Positions 28,310 to 41,225 of a DNA stretch of 60,852 nucleotides are shown piece after piece (position 1 is the first letter of the stretch; each line of letters starts with the position of its first letter). The notes under the pieces were generated by a model, which had not been told where the DNA came from, searched no databases, and worked only from the letters and a program-made list of their open reading frames with translations. The position numbers were made by a program, and so were the translations under genes. The DNA is taken from assembly GCA_902632445.1 (NCBI GenBank), contig CACPCL010000006.1, forward strand, positions 1-60,852, written 5' to 3'. This stretch comes from an uncultured Pelagibacteraceae bacterium (GTDB lineage Bacteria; Pseudomonadota; Alphaproteobacteria; Pelagibacterales; Pelagibacteraceae).

Positions 28310-31190
28310 ATGTCAACTTCAGATAATAATATTATTTATAAAAAAACTTCATTTTTATCAGGAGTTAACTCTGAGTTCATAAATCAGTTTTATTCAGATT
28401 ATCTTTCAGACCCAGAGTCTTTACCAGATGGATGGAGAAAATTTTTCGACGGTTTAAGCGAAGATGAAAAATTAGTTTTAAATGATTTGAATGGACCAAG
28501 CTGGTCACCTGATAAGAAAAAGAATTTTATTTCAAATAAAAAAGAAATAATTGTAGAAGAAACTTCAGATTTAAATTCTGACTCAGTAAAAAAAGCATCA
28601 AAAGACTCAGTAAGAGCTATAATGCTGATAAGAGCATATAGAATAAGAGGACATTTAATTGCAAATTTAGATCCCTTATCAATTCAAGAAAAAAAAGAAC
28701 ACCCAGAGCTTAAACCCGAGACATATGGTTTTACAAAAAAAAGATTACAATAGAAAAATATTCTTAGATGGTGTTTTAGGTCTTCAGTATGGAGATTTAA
28801 ATCAGATTCTCAAAATTTTAGAAAAAACATATTGCTCAACAATAGGTTACGAATTCATGCATATGGGAGATCCAGATGAAAAAGCATGGATTAGAAATAG
28901 AATAGAAGGTCCTGAAAAAGATATTGCTTTTACGGAAAATGGAAAAAAAGCAATCTTAAATAAGATAGTTCAAGCAGAAGGATTTGAAAAATATTTACAT
29001 GTAAAATTTGTCGGAACAAAAAGATTTGGTCTTGATGGAGGAGAATCATTAATACCTGCTTTGGAACAAATTATTAAAAGAGGAGGAGGCCTTGGAGCTA
29101 AAGAAATCAAAATTGGAATGCCTCACAGAGGAAGATTGAATGTCTTAGCGAACGTTATGGGTAAACCCTTTAGAGCAATTTTTAGTGAATTTTTTGGGAA
29201 ATCAACAAGTGCTAGTAAATATTTCGAGGGTGATGTGAAATACCATCTTGGAGCCTCCTCTAATAGAGAATTCGATGGAAACTCAGTACATATAAGTTTG
29301 ACTGATAACCCATCACATCTAGAAGCTGTAAATCCGGTTGTTCTAGGACAAGTAAGAGCCAAACAATTTTTTCATAAAGATAAAGAGAGAAAAAAAGTTA
29401 TTCCGGTTTTGATGCACGGAGATGCAGCATTTGCGGGACAAGGTATAGTAGCGGAGTGTTTTGCGATGTCGGGTCTTCCTGGGCATAATATCGGAGGCAC
29501 TATTCATATAATTGTTAATAATCAAATAGGTTTTACTACTGCGCCTAGGTTTGCCAGATCATCTCCATATCCATCAGATGTTGCTAAAACTGCACAAGCT
29601 CCAATATTTCATGTTAATGGAGACGATCCAGAGGCCGTTGTTCATTGTGCTAAAATTGCTACTGAATACAGACAAAAATTTAATCGAGATGTTGTAATTG
29701 ACATGGTTTGTTACAGAAGATTTGGTCACAACGAAGGAGATGAGCCTTCATTCACACAACCAATAATGTATAAAAAGATAAGATCTCACCCTACTACACT
29801 AACACTTTACGGGAAAAAATTATCAAACGAGGGATTAACATCAGAAGAAAAATTGCAAGGCGAAAAAACTAAATTTAAAAATTATTTAGAAAAAGAATTT
29901 GAGACATCCAAAAACTATAAGTCTGAATTAAAATGGTTTGACGGTGCTTGGTCTAGATTTAAGCCAGGTCTTGGAAAAGATAAAAGAGGAGCTAGTGGCG
30001 TAGATAAAGAAAAATTGAAAAAAGTTGGAAAAAAAATATTTAATATACCATCAAATTTTAATGCTCATAAAACTCTTAAAAGAGTGTTCGAACTAAGAAA
30101 TCAAATGCTTTTATCAGATAAACTTGATTGGTCTTCGGCTGAGAGTTTAGCTATTGGAACTTTATTAACAGAAGGATTTTCTGTGAGGTTATCAGGTCAA
30201 GACTCTGGAAGAGGAACATTTAGCCAAAGACATGCCATTCTTAGAAATCAAGAAAATCACGATAGATACATCCCAGCTAATAATATTCAAAAGGGTCAAA
30301 TGAGGTTCGAGGTAATAGATAGTTTATTATCTGAACTTGCAGTTTTAGGATTTGAGTTTGGTTATTCATTATCTGAACCTGAGACATTAGTTTTGTGGGA
30401 GGCTCAATTTGGAGACTTTGCTAATGGAGGTCAAGTTATAATAGATCAATTTATTACATCATCAGAAGCAAAGTGGGGAAGAGCTAGCGGTCTTGTAATG
30501 CTACTACCTCATGGATATGAAGGTCAAGGTCCAGAACATTCTTCTGCGAGATTAGAGCGATTTCTTCAACTTTGTGCTGGAGAAAATATTCAAGTAGTTA
30601 ATTGTACTACACCTTCAAACTATTTTCATGTTTTAAGAAGACAAATGCATAGAGAATTTAGAAAACCTTTAGTAATTATGACGCCAAAGTCACTGCTTAG
30701 ACATAAAAGATGTATCTCAAATATCAACGAGTTTACATCAAACAGCTCTTTTCATCGTGTTTTAGAAGACGATGCTTATAACAAAGATAATAATTTAATT
30801 TCTCTTAAAAAAAATAAAAAAATTGAAAAAGTCGTTATGTGCTCAGGAAAAATTTATTATGATTTAATCGAAGCAAGAGAAAAACTCAAGAATGACAGAG
30901 TAATATTTGTTCGTCTCGAACAGTTATATCCTTTCCCGGCAAAAACATTAGCAACTATTTTAAAAAGATATAACAAAGCAAAATTTATATGGTGCCAAGA
31001 GGAGCCAAAAAATATGGGAGCTTGGAATACGGTAAGAAATTATATAGATAGAACTCTAGAAATGATAAATTTTAAAGATATCAACGTCAAATATGTAGGT
31101 AGAAAGGCATCTTCCTCTACTGCGACTGGAAATGCGAATAAACATCTTGCACAACAAAAAGAAATATTGGAAAAGATAGTTAAAGATTAA
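28310..31190 (+). CDS. sucA: 2-oxoglutarate dehydrogenase E1 component, apparent frameshift at 28735-28742
   Basis: SucA is the thiamine-diphosphate-dependent E1 subunit of the 2-oxoglutarate dehydrogenase complex. The first frame (28310-28753) encodes the N-terminal E2-binding region (NSEFINQFYSDYL, ARAIMLIRAYRIRGHL-like). The remainder, in another frame to 31190, encodes the catalytic part (KIGMPHRGRLNVLANVMGK, HGDAAFAGQGIV, MVCYRRFGHNEGDEP). Removing one A from an A8 run at 28735-28742 joins them as ETYGFTKKDYNRKIFLDGV, which matches the conserved family sequence and gives 959 residues, a normal length. The gene lies directly before sucB. This is either a sequence or assembly error, a natural lesion, or slippage-rescued expression. 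Confidence 0.93.
28735..28742 (+). other. A8 homopolymer at the sucA frameshift
   Basis: Eight consecutive A follow TTAC. With eight A the first frame stops at 28751-28753. With seven A the two halves of sucA are continuous. Polymerase or ribosome slippage on such runs is known in AT-rich bacteria, but base-calling error at homopolymers is equally common. Confidence 0.9.
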
Positions 31191-32525
31191 ATGTCAGAAA
31201 AAATTACAGTTCCTTCTTTAGGTGAGTCAGTAACGGAAGCTACGGTGTCTAAATGGTTAAAATCACAAGGTGATAAAGTTATAGCTGATGAACCGATTGT
31301 TGAATTAGAAACTGATAAAGTAAATGTTGAGGTTCCAGCCCCATCAAATGGTGTTCTCGGCAATATTGCAGTTAAAGAGGGACAAACTGTAAATGTTGGA
31401 TCTCTTTTGGGAACGATAAATAATAATTTAAAACAAGAAATTTCTAACTCAGAAGAGATTAAAAAGTATAGCCCCCCAAAAAAAGAAGTAAAAAAAATTA
31501 AAGAAATAAATAATAACCCACTATCAAAAAAAATTTCTAAACCTAAAATAGAGGAGTCAGTTTTAAAACTTGATAAAGAAGAAATAAGTGTAAATGAGGA
31601 ACCTTTAATCTTAGATAACGTTCACAATGAAAAGAGAATAGTTAAAAAAAACCCATCAACTAAAAAAGAAAAAAATATATCTCCTGCTGCTAGAAAAATG
31701 GCTAATGAAGCGGACGTAGATATAAACAATATTGAAGGAACTGGAAAAAACGGAGTAATTTTAAAAGAAGATATAATGAGTCTTATGGGTTCAAAACCTT
31801 CTCCTTCAGAGAGAAAAATTAAACACGGACCTGAAGAGAGAGTAAAAATGACAAGATTAAGGTTAACTATTGCCAAGAGACTTAAAGAAGCTCAAGAAAA
31901 TGCTGCGATGCTAACAACTTTCAATGAAGTTGATATGAGCGAAGTAATTGCAATGAGGAACCAATATAAAGATGAATTTCAAAATAATTATGGAGTAAAA
32001 CTTGGTTTTATGTCTTTTTTTGTTAAAGCTTGTGTGATCGGATTAAAAAATTATCCAGCTATAAATTCTGAAATTCAAGGTGAAGAAGTAGTTTATAAGA
32101 ATTATTATAATATAAGTATTGCAGTTGGAACTGACAGAGGATTGGTTGTCCCCGTACTAAGAGAAACAGACGAAATGTCTTTTGCTGATATTGAAAAAAA
32201 TATTGGAGATCTTGGCAAAAAAGCAAGAGATGGAAAAATTACGATCGAAGATTTACAAGGAGGAACATTTACAATTACAAATGGCGGTATATATGGCTCA
32301 ATGCTTTCAACTCCGATACTAAACCCTCCTCAATCGGCTGTTTTAGGAATGCATAATATAATTGAAAGACCGGTTGTAGTGAATGGAAATATTGAAGTAA
32401 GGCCAGTTATGTATTTAGCTTTGTCTTACGATCATAGGATTATTGACGGCAAAGAGGCTGTTTCTTTTTTAAAAATCGTTAAGGAGTCGCTAGAACAGCC
32501 AAAAAGACTTTTTTTGAACATCTAA
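31191..32525 (+). CDS. sucB: 2-oxoglutarate dehydrogenase E2 component (dihydrolipoyl succinyltransferase)
   Basis: This 444-residue protein has one N-terminal lipoyl domain (residues 1-76, lipoyl Lys in [14 protein letters not shown] near 43), a long charged linker, a peripheral subunit-binding domain ([23 protein letters not shown] near 160-185), and the C-terminal catalytic domain with [13 protein letters not shown] near 418. It begins at the base after sucA, and lpd follows after three bases. Confidence 0.97.
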   Translation: MSEKITVPSLGESVTEATVSKWLKSQGDKVIADEPIVELETDKVNVEVPAPSNGVLGNIAVKEGQTVNVGSLLGTINNNLKQEISNSEEIKKYSPPKKEVKKIKEINNNPLSKKISKPKIEESVLKLDKEEISVNEEPLILDNVHNEKRIVKKNPSTKKEKNISPAARKMANEADVDINNIEGTGKNGVILKEDIMSLMGSKPSPSERKIKHGPEERVKMTRLRLTIAKRLKEAQENAAMLTTFNEVDMSEVIAMRNQYKDEFQNNYGVKLGFMSFFVKACVIGLKNYPAINSEIQGEEVVYKNYYNISIAVGTDRGLVVPVLRETDEMSFADIEKNIGDLGKKARDGKITIEDLQGGTFTITNGGIYGSMLSTPILNPPQSAVLGMHNIIERPVVVNGNIEVRPVMYLALSYDHRIIDGKEAVSFLKIVKESLEQPKRLFLNI

Positions 32526-32528
32526 AAA

Positions 32529-33929
32529 ATGGATAATTTTGATTTACTTGTTATCGGTGGTGGACCTGGCGGATACGTTTGTGCAATTAGAGCAGCGCAG
32601 CTTGGTTTAAAAACTGCTTGCGTAGAATCTAGGGGAACTCTGGGCGGAACTTGCCTAAACGTTGGTTGTATACCATCTAAAAGCTTGTTAAATCTTTCTG
32701 AAAATTTTCATAAAGCTAAAAAAGATTTTAATAGACAGGGCATAGAAATAGATAACCTAAAACTAAACATAGAGAAGATGATGTCAAATAAAAATAAATC
32801 TGTTCAAGTTTTAACAAAGGGAGTAGAATTTTTATTTAAAAAAAATAAAGTATCATATATAAAAGGAAAAGGTGTTTTATTTTCTAAAAATGATGTTGTA
32901 GTTTACAACAATAATAACAAAACAAACTATAAGGCTAAAAATATAGTTATCGCTACAGGGTCAGAGGTATCATCTTTACCTGGTATACAAATTGATGAAA
33001 AAAATATAATCTCATCAACTGGCGCATTATCTCTTAAAAAAGTTCCAAAAAAATTAGCCGTAATAGGCGGTGGATATATAGGTTTAGAAATGGGATCAGT
33101 ATGGTCTAGGCTAGGAGCAGAGGTCACAGTAATTGAATACCTTGATCACATAACTCCAGGAATGGATAGAGAAATCTCTAATGAATTTAAAAAAATTTTA
33201 ATTAAGCAAGGTATTAAATTTAAAATGGGTTCAAAAGTAAATACAGTAAAAAGCTCAGGTGAATTAGTAGTGGTAAATTTTACAGATATAAAAAATTCAA
33301 AGGAAGAAACTTTAGAATTTGATAAAGTGCTAGTATCAGTTGGTAGAAAACCTTACACTGAGGGTCTTAACTTAACAAAAGTAGGTATAAAAAAGGATGC
33401 CAAAGGAAGGGTACATGTGAATGAAAAATTACAAACATCCGTTAAAAACATTTATGCTATAGGAGATGTTATTAAAGGCCCAATGTTAGCTCATAAAGCT
33501 GAGGAAGAAGGAATTGCAGTGGCAGAAATCTTGGCAGGCCAAGCTGGCCATGTTAATTATGATGTTATCCCTGGGGTAATCTATACCTCACCTGAGGTAG
33601 CAACAGTAGGAAAAACGGAGGAGCAATTAATAGACGAAAATAAGCCCTATAAAGTTGGAAAATTTCCTTTTTTAGCTAATTCACGAGCAAAAGTTAATAA
33701 TGAAACAGAGGGTTTTGTAAAAATTTTAGCAGATAGCAAAACTGATAAAGTTTTAGGTGTACATATTATCGGCCCTCATTGCGGAGATATGATCGCAGAA
33801 ATGGCCTTGGCTATGGAATTTGGAGCAAGTGCAGAAGATATTGCTAGAACATGCCATGCTCATCCAACTCACACTGAGGCGATTAAAGAAGCAGCATTAG
33901 CTGTTGATAAGAGACCAATTCATTTTTAA
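32529..33929 (+). CDS. lpd: Dihydrolipoyl dehydrogenase (E3)
   Basis: This 466-residue flavoprotein reoxidises dihydrolipoamide with NAD. It has the FAD motif LLVIGGGPGGYVCAIRAAQLG, the redox-active disulfide in GGTCLNVGCIPSK near residue 42-47, the NAD motif AVIGGGYIGLEMGSVW near 178, the second FAD segment YAIGDV near 313, and the His-Glu pair in HAHPTHTEAIKEAA near 445. It closes the sucCDAB-lpd operon. Confidence 0.97.
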   Translation: MDNFDLLVIGGGPGGYVCAIRAAQLGLKTACVESRGTLGGTCLNVGCIPSKSLLNLSENFHKAKKDFNRQGIEIDNLKLNIEKMMSNKNKSVQVLTKGVEFLFKKNKVSYIKGKGVLFSKNDVVVYNNNNKTNYKAKNIVIATGSEVSSLPGIQIDEKNIISSTGALSLKKVPKKLAVIGGGYIGLEMGSVWSRLGAEVTVIEYLDHITPGMDREISNEFKKILIKQGIKFKMGSKVNTVKSSGELVVVNFTDIKNSKEETLEFDKVLVSVGRKPYTEGLNLTKVGIKKDAKGRVHVNEKLQTSVKNIYAIGDVIKGPMLAHKAEEEGIAVAEILAGQAGHVNYDVIPGVIYTSPEVATVGKTEEQLIDENKPYKVGKFPFLANSRAKVNNETEGFVKILADSKTDKVLGVHIIGPHCGDMIAEMALAMEFGASAEDIARTCHAHPTHTEAIKEAALAVDKRPIHF

Positions 33930-33957
33930 TTAAAAAAATTTTTAATACTATTATCCC

Positions 33958-35901
33958 ATGAAAGCGCAAGTTTTGTTGCCAAAAATTTTTAATTTTCCAT
34001 TTACGTATAACTCTAAGAGAGAAAGTAAAGTTGGAGATTTAGTAGAAGTTCCTTTTGGCTCAAAAAATGAAATTGGAGTAATTTGGAAGGATAAATACTC
34101 AGAGCCAAAAAATATAAAAATTAAAGAGATTAAAAAAAATACAGGATATTCCATCAATAGTAAGTTAGTAGATTTTATTGAGTGGTTTTCATTATATAAC
34201 ATGGTTCCAATTGGATTAGTTTTGAAAATGGTAATAGGTGGAACAGATAAATTTATAAAAGTAAAAAATGATTTTACTAAAATAAAAAAAACTAAAATTA
34301 AAAAATTCAAATTAAATGAAGAGCAATCTAAAGCTCTTAAGTTTCTCGGAAAAGTTAATGATAAATTTGATGTATCTGTTTTACAAGGTACCACTGGATC
34401 AGGAAAAACTTTGGTCTATTTTGAGAGAATAAAGAGAATAATCAAAAAAAATAATCAAGCACTAGTTTTATTACCAGAAATATTTCTTACTAATGACTTT
34501 AAAGAAAGATTTGAAGATTTTTTTGGTTTCGAACCAGCAATATGGCATTCAAAAATAACCCCCAAACAAAAAAGAGTAATTTGGAAAGGAATAATAAATA
34601 ATAAGATAAAGATTTTAGTAGGTGCAAGGTCAGCTTTGCTGCTACCTTTTAAGAAGCTTGGAATAATTGTAGTAGATGAAGAACATGATACATCTTATAA
34701 ACAAGACGAGGGTGTTATTTACAATGCAAGAGACATGGCAATTTCAAGGGCAAATTTTGAAAAAATTCCTATACATTTAGTTACCTCTGTTCCTTCAATA
34801 GAGACTTATAATAATATTTGTAATAAAAAATATAGGCATACGAAAATATTTAAAAGATTTAATGATTATCCTCTTCCAGATACTAAAATTATTAATTTGA
34901 ATATTGATAAAATCAAAGATAGATTTATTGCTAAAGAGACTGCAGACTTAGTAAAAAAATATCTTCAAAAAGAGGATCAGATTTTATTTTTTTTAAATAG
35001 AAGAGGTTATGCACCATATTTAATTTGTAAGAAATGTGGATATAAACAAGTTTGTCCAAATTGCTCATTATATTTAACATTTCATAAATTGAGAAATAAA
35101 GCTATATGTCATCATTGTTCTTTTGAAAAAGAAATATTTACTAAATGTAAATTTGATGGAAGTTGTGATTTTGTCAAGTACGGCCCAGGTGTGGAAAAAA
35201 TATTTGAAGAGGTTAAAGAAATATTTCCCAACAAAAAGATTAGTATATTTTCAAGTGACTATTTAAAAACAAAAGAAAAAACAAAAATTTTTTTTAAAGA
35301 AATAAATGAACATAAGATAGATATATTAATCGGGACCCAAATGATTTCAAAAGGTTTTAATTTTCCAAAATTAAACTGCATTGTAGTAATCGATGCCGAT
35401 TTCTCTGGAAGGGGATATGATTTAAGAACAACAGAAAAAAATATTCAATTATATCATCAGCTTAGTGGAAGAGCGGGAAGATTTAGCTCAAAATCGCTAA
35501 TTGTATATCAAACATTAACACCTCAAAATTTAACGTTAAATAAACTAATTAAAAATGAGTCTGATAAACTTCTTCAAAATGAGCTATTATTGAGAGAAAA
35601 AAATAAATTACCTCCTTTTATAAGACTGATTTCCATAATTGTGTCTTCAAAAGATAGAAGTCTAAGTTTGCAGGGTGCAAGAGAGATAAAAATAAAATTG
35701 AACCAAGTAAAAGACCTTGAAGTCTTAGGACCAGTTGACTCCCCTTTATTAAAAATTAAAAAAAACTTCAGGTCAAGATTATTACTTAGGTTTAGTAATC
35801 GTTTTCTGATGCAGAGAAAAATCACAAATGTCTTAAATAGGCTTAAAATCTCATCAAAAATAAAACTCACGGTTGATGTAGATCCTATCAATTTTGCTTA
35901 A
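33958..35901 (+). CDS. priA: Primosomal replication restart helicase PriA
   Basis: This 647-residue superfamily-2 helicase reloads the replisome at stalled forks. Visible are Walker A GTTGSGKTLVYFERI near residue 147, the DEEH box VVVDEEHDTSYKQDEG near 240, helicase motif V-like GTQMISKGFNFPKL, and a Cys-rich zinc region near 358-400 (CKKCGYKQVCPNC and CHHC). It is somewhat shorter than E. coli PriA (732). The last zinc-ligand pair is unusual: C-x5-C instead of C-x2-C. Its position directly before atpH matches alphaproteobacterial synteny. Confidence 0.93.
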   Translation: MKAQVLLPKIFNFPFTYNSKRESKVGDLVEVPFGSKNEIGVIWKDKYSEPKNIKIKEIKKNTGYSINSKLVDFIEWFSLYNMVPIGLVLKMVIGGTDKFIKVKNDFTKIKKTKIKKFKLNEEQSKALKFLGKVNDKFDVSVLQGTTGSGKTLVYFERIKRIIKKNNQALVLLPEIFLTNDFKERFEDFFGFEPAIWHSKITPKQKRVIWKGIINNKIKILVGARSALLLPFKKLGIIVVDEEHDTSYKQDEGVIYNARDMAISRANFEKIPIHLVTSVPSIETYNNICNKKYRHTKIFKRFNDYPLPDTKIINLNIDKIKDRFIAKETADLVKKYLQKEDQILFFLNRRGYAPYLICKKCGYKQVCPNCSLYLTFHKLRNKAICHHCSFEKEIFTKCKFDGSCDFVKYGPGVEKIFEEVKEIFPNKKISIFSSDYLKTKEKTKIFFKEINEHKIDILIGTQMISKGFNFPKLNCIVVIDADFSGRGYDLRTTEKNIQLYHQLSGRAGRFSSKSLIVYQTLTPQNLTLNKLIKNESDKLLQNELLLREKNKLPPFIRLISIIVSSKDRSLSLQGAREIKIKLNQVKDLEVLGPVDSPLLKIKKNFRSRLLLRFSNRFLMQRKITNVLNRLKISSKIKLTVDVDPINFA

Positions 35902-35983
35902 GACCAAAATTGGTAACTTGAACAAGATATTCTCTTATGGTACGACCTTCGCATTATTTCACAATAAATTCTGACAACTAAAA

Positions 35984-36541
35984 ATGAGTACAAATAAATC
36001 TTTCTCAACTGAAACATCAGAAAGGTACTCACGCGCTTTATTTGAAGTTTCTAAAGAGTCATCCGAGTTGGATAAAGTTGAAAATGATATAAAAAATTTT
36101 CAATTACTATTAGGATCCAGTTTAGAAATCAAAAATTTTATTAAGGATCCGACACAAAGTATTAGTCAGCAAACTAAAGTGATAAATTTATTAGCTGATA
36201 AACTAATATTTTCTAAAAATCTTAAAAATTTCTTTTTACTTTTAATAGAAAAAAGAAGAATCTTCTTTGTTAATAAAATTTTTAAGAGTTTTTTAAAGTT
36301 GTGCTCAAAAAAAAGGGGGGAAATGGAAGCTTCATTAATTTCTTCAAAAGATCTATCTAAAATAGAACTTGATAAAATTAATAAAGAACTATCAGAAGCA
36401 ATGGGGTCAATTTTAAAGTTTGATTATAAAGTTGATAAAGAATTAATTGGAGGTTTAAAATTACAACTAGGTAGCTTTATGATTGATACATCACTTAAAA
36501 GTAAATTAAAAAAATATGAACAAGCAATGTTAGAAAATTAA
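35984..36541 (+). CDS. atpH: ATP synthase F1 delta subunit
   Basis: This 185-residue subunit forms the top of the peripheral stalk linking F1 to F0. It has the family N-terminus ([14 protein letters not shown]) and the C-terminal [27 protein letters not shown] segment, with normal length. It starts 82 bases after priA, the only real gap in this part, which should hold the atp promoter. atpA follows after one base. Confidence 0.95.
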   Translation: MSTNKSFSTETSERYSRALFEVSKESSELDKVENDIKNFQLLLGSSLEIKNFIKDPTQSISQQTKVINLLADKLIFSKNLKNFFLLLIEKRRIFFVNKIFKSFLKLCSKKRGEMEASLISSKDLSKIELDKINKELSEAMGSILKFDYKVDKELIGGLKLQLGSFMIDTSLKSKLKKYEQAMLEN

Positions 36542-36542
36542 A

Positions 36543-38071
36543 ATGACAATAAACCCTTCAGAAGTAACGAAATTATTAAAAGATCAAATTAAAAACTTTG
36601 GTGAGAAAGCTCAAGTTTCAGAGATTGGAAAAGTTTTATCTGTAGGAGATGGTATCGCACGTGTCTACGGTTTAGATAATGTGCAAGCTGGTGAGATGGT
36701 TGAATTTGAAGATAACTCAAAAGGAATGGCATTGAATTTAGAAAATGATAACGTTGGCGTGGTTATTTTTGGTGATGACAGAAATATTAAAGAAGGAGAT
36801 ACTATAAAGAGAACTAATGCAATTGTAGATGTTCCAGTTGGTAAAGAACTCTTAGGACGAGTAGTTGACGGTCTTGGTAATCCCATTGATGGAAAGGGTC
36901 CCCTCACTGTCAAAAATAGAAAACGTGTTGAAGTAAAAGCTCCAGGAATTATACCAAGACAATCAGTCAACGAACCTATGCAGACAGGTTTAAAATCAAT
37001 TGACTCACTTATACCAATAGGAAGAGGTCAAAGAGAACTTATAATTGGAGACAGGCAGACTGGTAAAACAGCAGTAGCAATTGATGCTATTATTAATCAA
37101 AAAAAAATAAATGAATCATCTGATGAGAAAAAAAAATTATATTGCGTTTATGTAGCTATCGGTCAAAAACGTTCTACTGTTGCACAGATAACAAAAACTT
37201 TAGAAGAAGCTGGTGCATTAAAATATACTACAATAGTAGCGGCTACAGCTTCGGACTCTGCTCCTTTACAATTTTTAGCTCCATATACTGGATGTACTAT
37301 AGGTGAGTTTTTTAGGGACAATGGTATGCATGCTTTAATTGTTTATGATGATTTATCAAAACAAGCGGTTGCATATAGACAGATGTCTTTATTATTAAGA
37401 AGACCTCCTGGAAGAGAAGCCTATCCTGGAGACGTATTTTATTTACACAGTAGATTATTAGAAAGAGCAGCAAAACTAAATGAGAAAAGCGGGGGCGGAT
37501 CTTTAACTGCATTACCTATAATTGAAACTCAGGCGGGTGATGTTTCTGCCTATATACCTACTAATGTAATTTCTATTACAGACGGACAAATTTTTTTAGA
37601 AACTGAACTATTTAATCAAGGAATAAGACCAGCAGTTAACGTTGGTTTATCAGTGTCAAGAGTAGGCTCTGCTGCACAAACAAAAGCAATGAAAAAAGTA
37701 GCAGGATCAATAAAACTGGAGCTAGCACAATACAGAGAAATGGCTGCCTTTGCCCAATTTGGCTCTGACTTAGATGCTTCAACTCAACAACTATTAAACC
37801 GAGGTTCAAAACTAACTGAGCTTTTAAAACAAGATCAGTATTCACCTATGACTGTGGCAGAGCAAGTTATATCAGTGTTTACGGGTGTTAAAGGCTATTT
37901 AGATGATGTTGACTTAAATAAAATTAAACAATTTGAAAAGGATATAATTGAGAAAATTAAATCTGACAAACCTGAAATTATTAATTCAATTCAATCATCT
38001 GGAAAACTTGAAGAGAATTCAGAAAAACTTCTCATTCAAATAATCGAGGATTACAAATCAAGGAATAAATA

Positions 38072-38072
<1 letters not shown>
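36543..38072 (+). CDS. atpA: ATP synthase F1 alpha subunit
   Basis: This 509-residue non-catalytic nucleotide-binding subunit has the P-loop [17 protein letters not shown] near residue 170 and the signature [17 protein letters not shown] near 363. The stop overlaps the atpG start by one base (TAATG). The operon order atpHAGDC, with the F0 genes elsewhere, is usual for alphaproteobacteria. Confidence 0.98.
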
Positions 38073-40370
<2,298 letters not shown>

Positions 40371-40371
<1 letters not shown>

Positions 40372-40769
40372 TGAATGAAAAATATTCAGTCGAAATTATA
40401 TCACCAGATAAAACTATTTTAAAGGAAGATGCCACTGAAGTTGTTATTCCATCTTTTGAGGGTGAAATTGGAATTCTTAAAGATCATATTCCACTTATAA
40501 CTTTTTTAAGACCAGGGTTGATCAAGATAAATAGCGATAGTAAAAAAATTTTTTTTGTAGAGGAAGGAACAGTAGAATTTGTAGAAAATAAACTTCTAAT
40601 TTTAACATCTACTGCAAAATTTTTGACAGATTTAGATAAAAATATTTTAGATGAATTAATAAATGGTGCAGTAAAAGATCTGAGTAATACGAACTTAACA
40701 GACAAAGATAAGTATTTATTGACGCACAAATTAGAAACTTTAAAAAATATTAATTTAAAAACTTTTTAA
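40371..40769 (+). CDS. atpC: ATP synthase F1 epsilon subunit
   Basis: This 132-residue subunit couples rotation and can inhibit ATP hydrolysis. The beta-sandwich features VEIISPDKTILKEDATEVVIPSFEGEIGIL-type start (residues 5-34) and a short C-terminal helical part are seen. The 3' end overlaps the convergent rppH by 20 bases, with no terminator visible. Confidence 0.95.
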
Positions 40770-41220
40770 TTTCTCTTAGAAGTTTTAAATATAAATCTTT
40801 TTTAAAATCTACAATTACCTCTGGAAGCTCTTCAGGAGAAATCCATTTCCATTGAATAAATTCTGGGTGCTTAGTTTTTATATTAATTTCACTTTCTTCT
40901 CCTAAAAACTTTGCAATAAACCATTTCTGTTTTTGACCCCTAAATCTACCTTTCCAAATAATACCGATTAAATTTTTTGGAAGTTCATACTCAAAAAAAC
41001 CCTCTATTTCTTTTAGTATTTTAATACTTTTTATACTAGTCTCTTCTAAAAGCTCTCTTTTTATAGCGGAGTTAAAATCTTCATCTTTGTCAACTCCACC
41101 TTGAGGCATTTGCCACTTGTCTGATGGATTATCTTTCCTTTTACCTACAAAAACTTTGTTTTCGTTATTTAAAATAATAATACCTACTCCAGAACGCATA
41201 GGAAGTTTTTGTAAAATCAT
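40750..41220 (-). CDS. rppH: RNA pyrophosphohydrolase (Nudix)
   Basis: This 156-residue Nudix enzyme removes pyrophosphate from mRNA 5' ends and so triggers decay. The Nudix box is clear near residues 40-62 (GGVDKDEDFNSAIKRELLEE then TSI), preceded by VGKRKDNPSDKWQMPQGG, the typical RppH start. It is the last gene of a long minus-strand operon and begins five bases after ctpA. Its end overlaps atpC. Confidence 0.93.
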   Translation of the reverse strand: MILQKLPMRSGVGIIILNNENKVFVGKRKDNPSDKWQMPQGGVDKDEDFNSAIKRELLEETSIKSIKILKEIEGFFEYELPKNLIGIIWKGRFRGQKQKWFIAKFLGEESEINIKTKHPEFIQWKWISPEELPEVIVDFKKDLYLKLLREIKKFLN

Positions 41221-41225
41221 AAATG

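Noticed and set aside
28310-28753. Treating the 147-residue N-terminal frame as a separate gene
   Set aside because: It matches the N-terminus of 2-oxoglutarate dehydrogenase E1 and joins smoothly to the next frame after removal of one A.
33951-34394. Minus-strand 147-codon frame opposite the priA start
   Set aside because: It lies wholly within conserved priA coding sequence and has no recognisable domain.
35902-35983. Promoter boxes before atpH
   Set aside because: TTGAAC with a 17-base spacer to TACGAC can be drawn, but the -10 box is poor and no single placement is convincing, though the gap probably holds the atp promoter.
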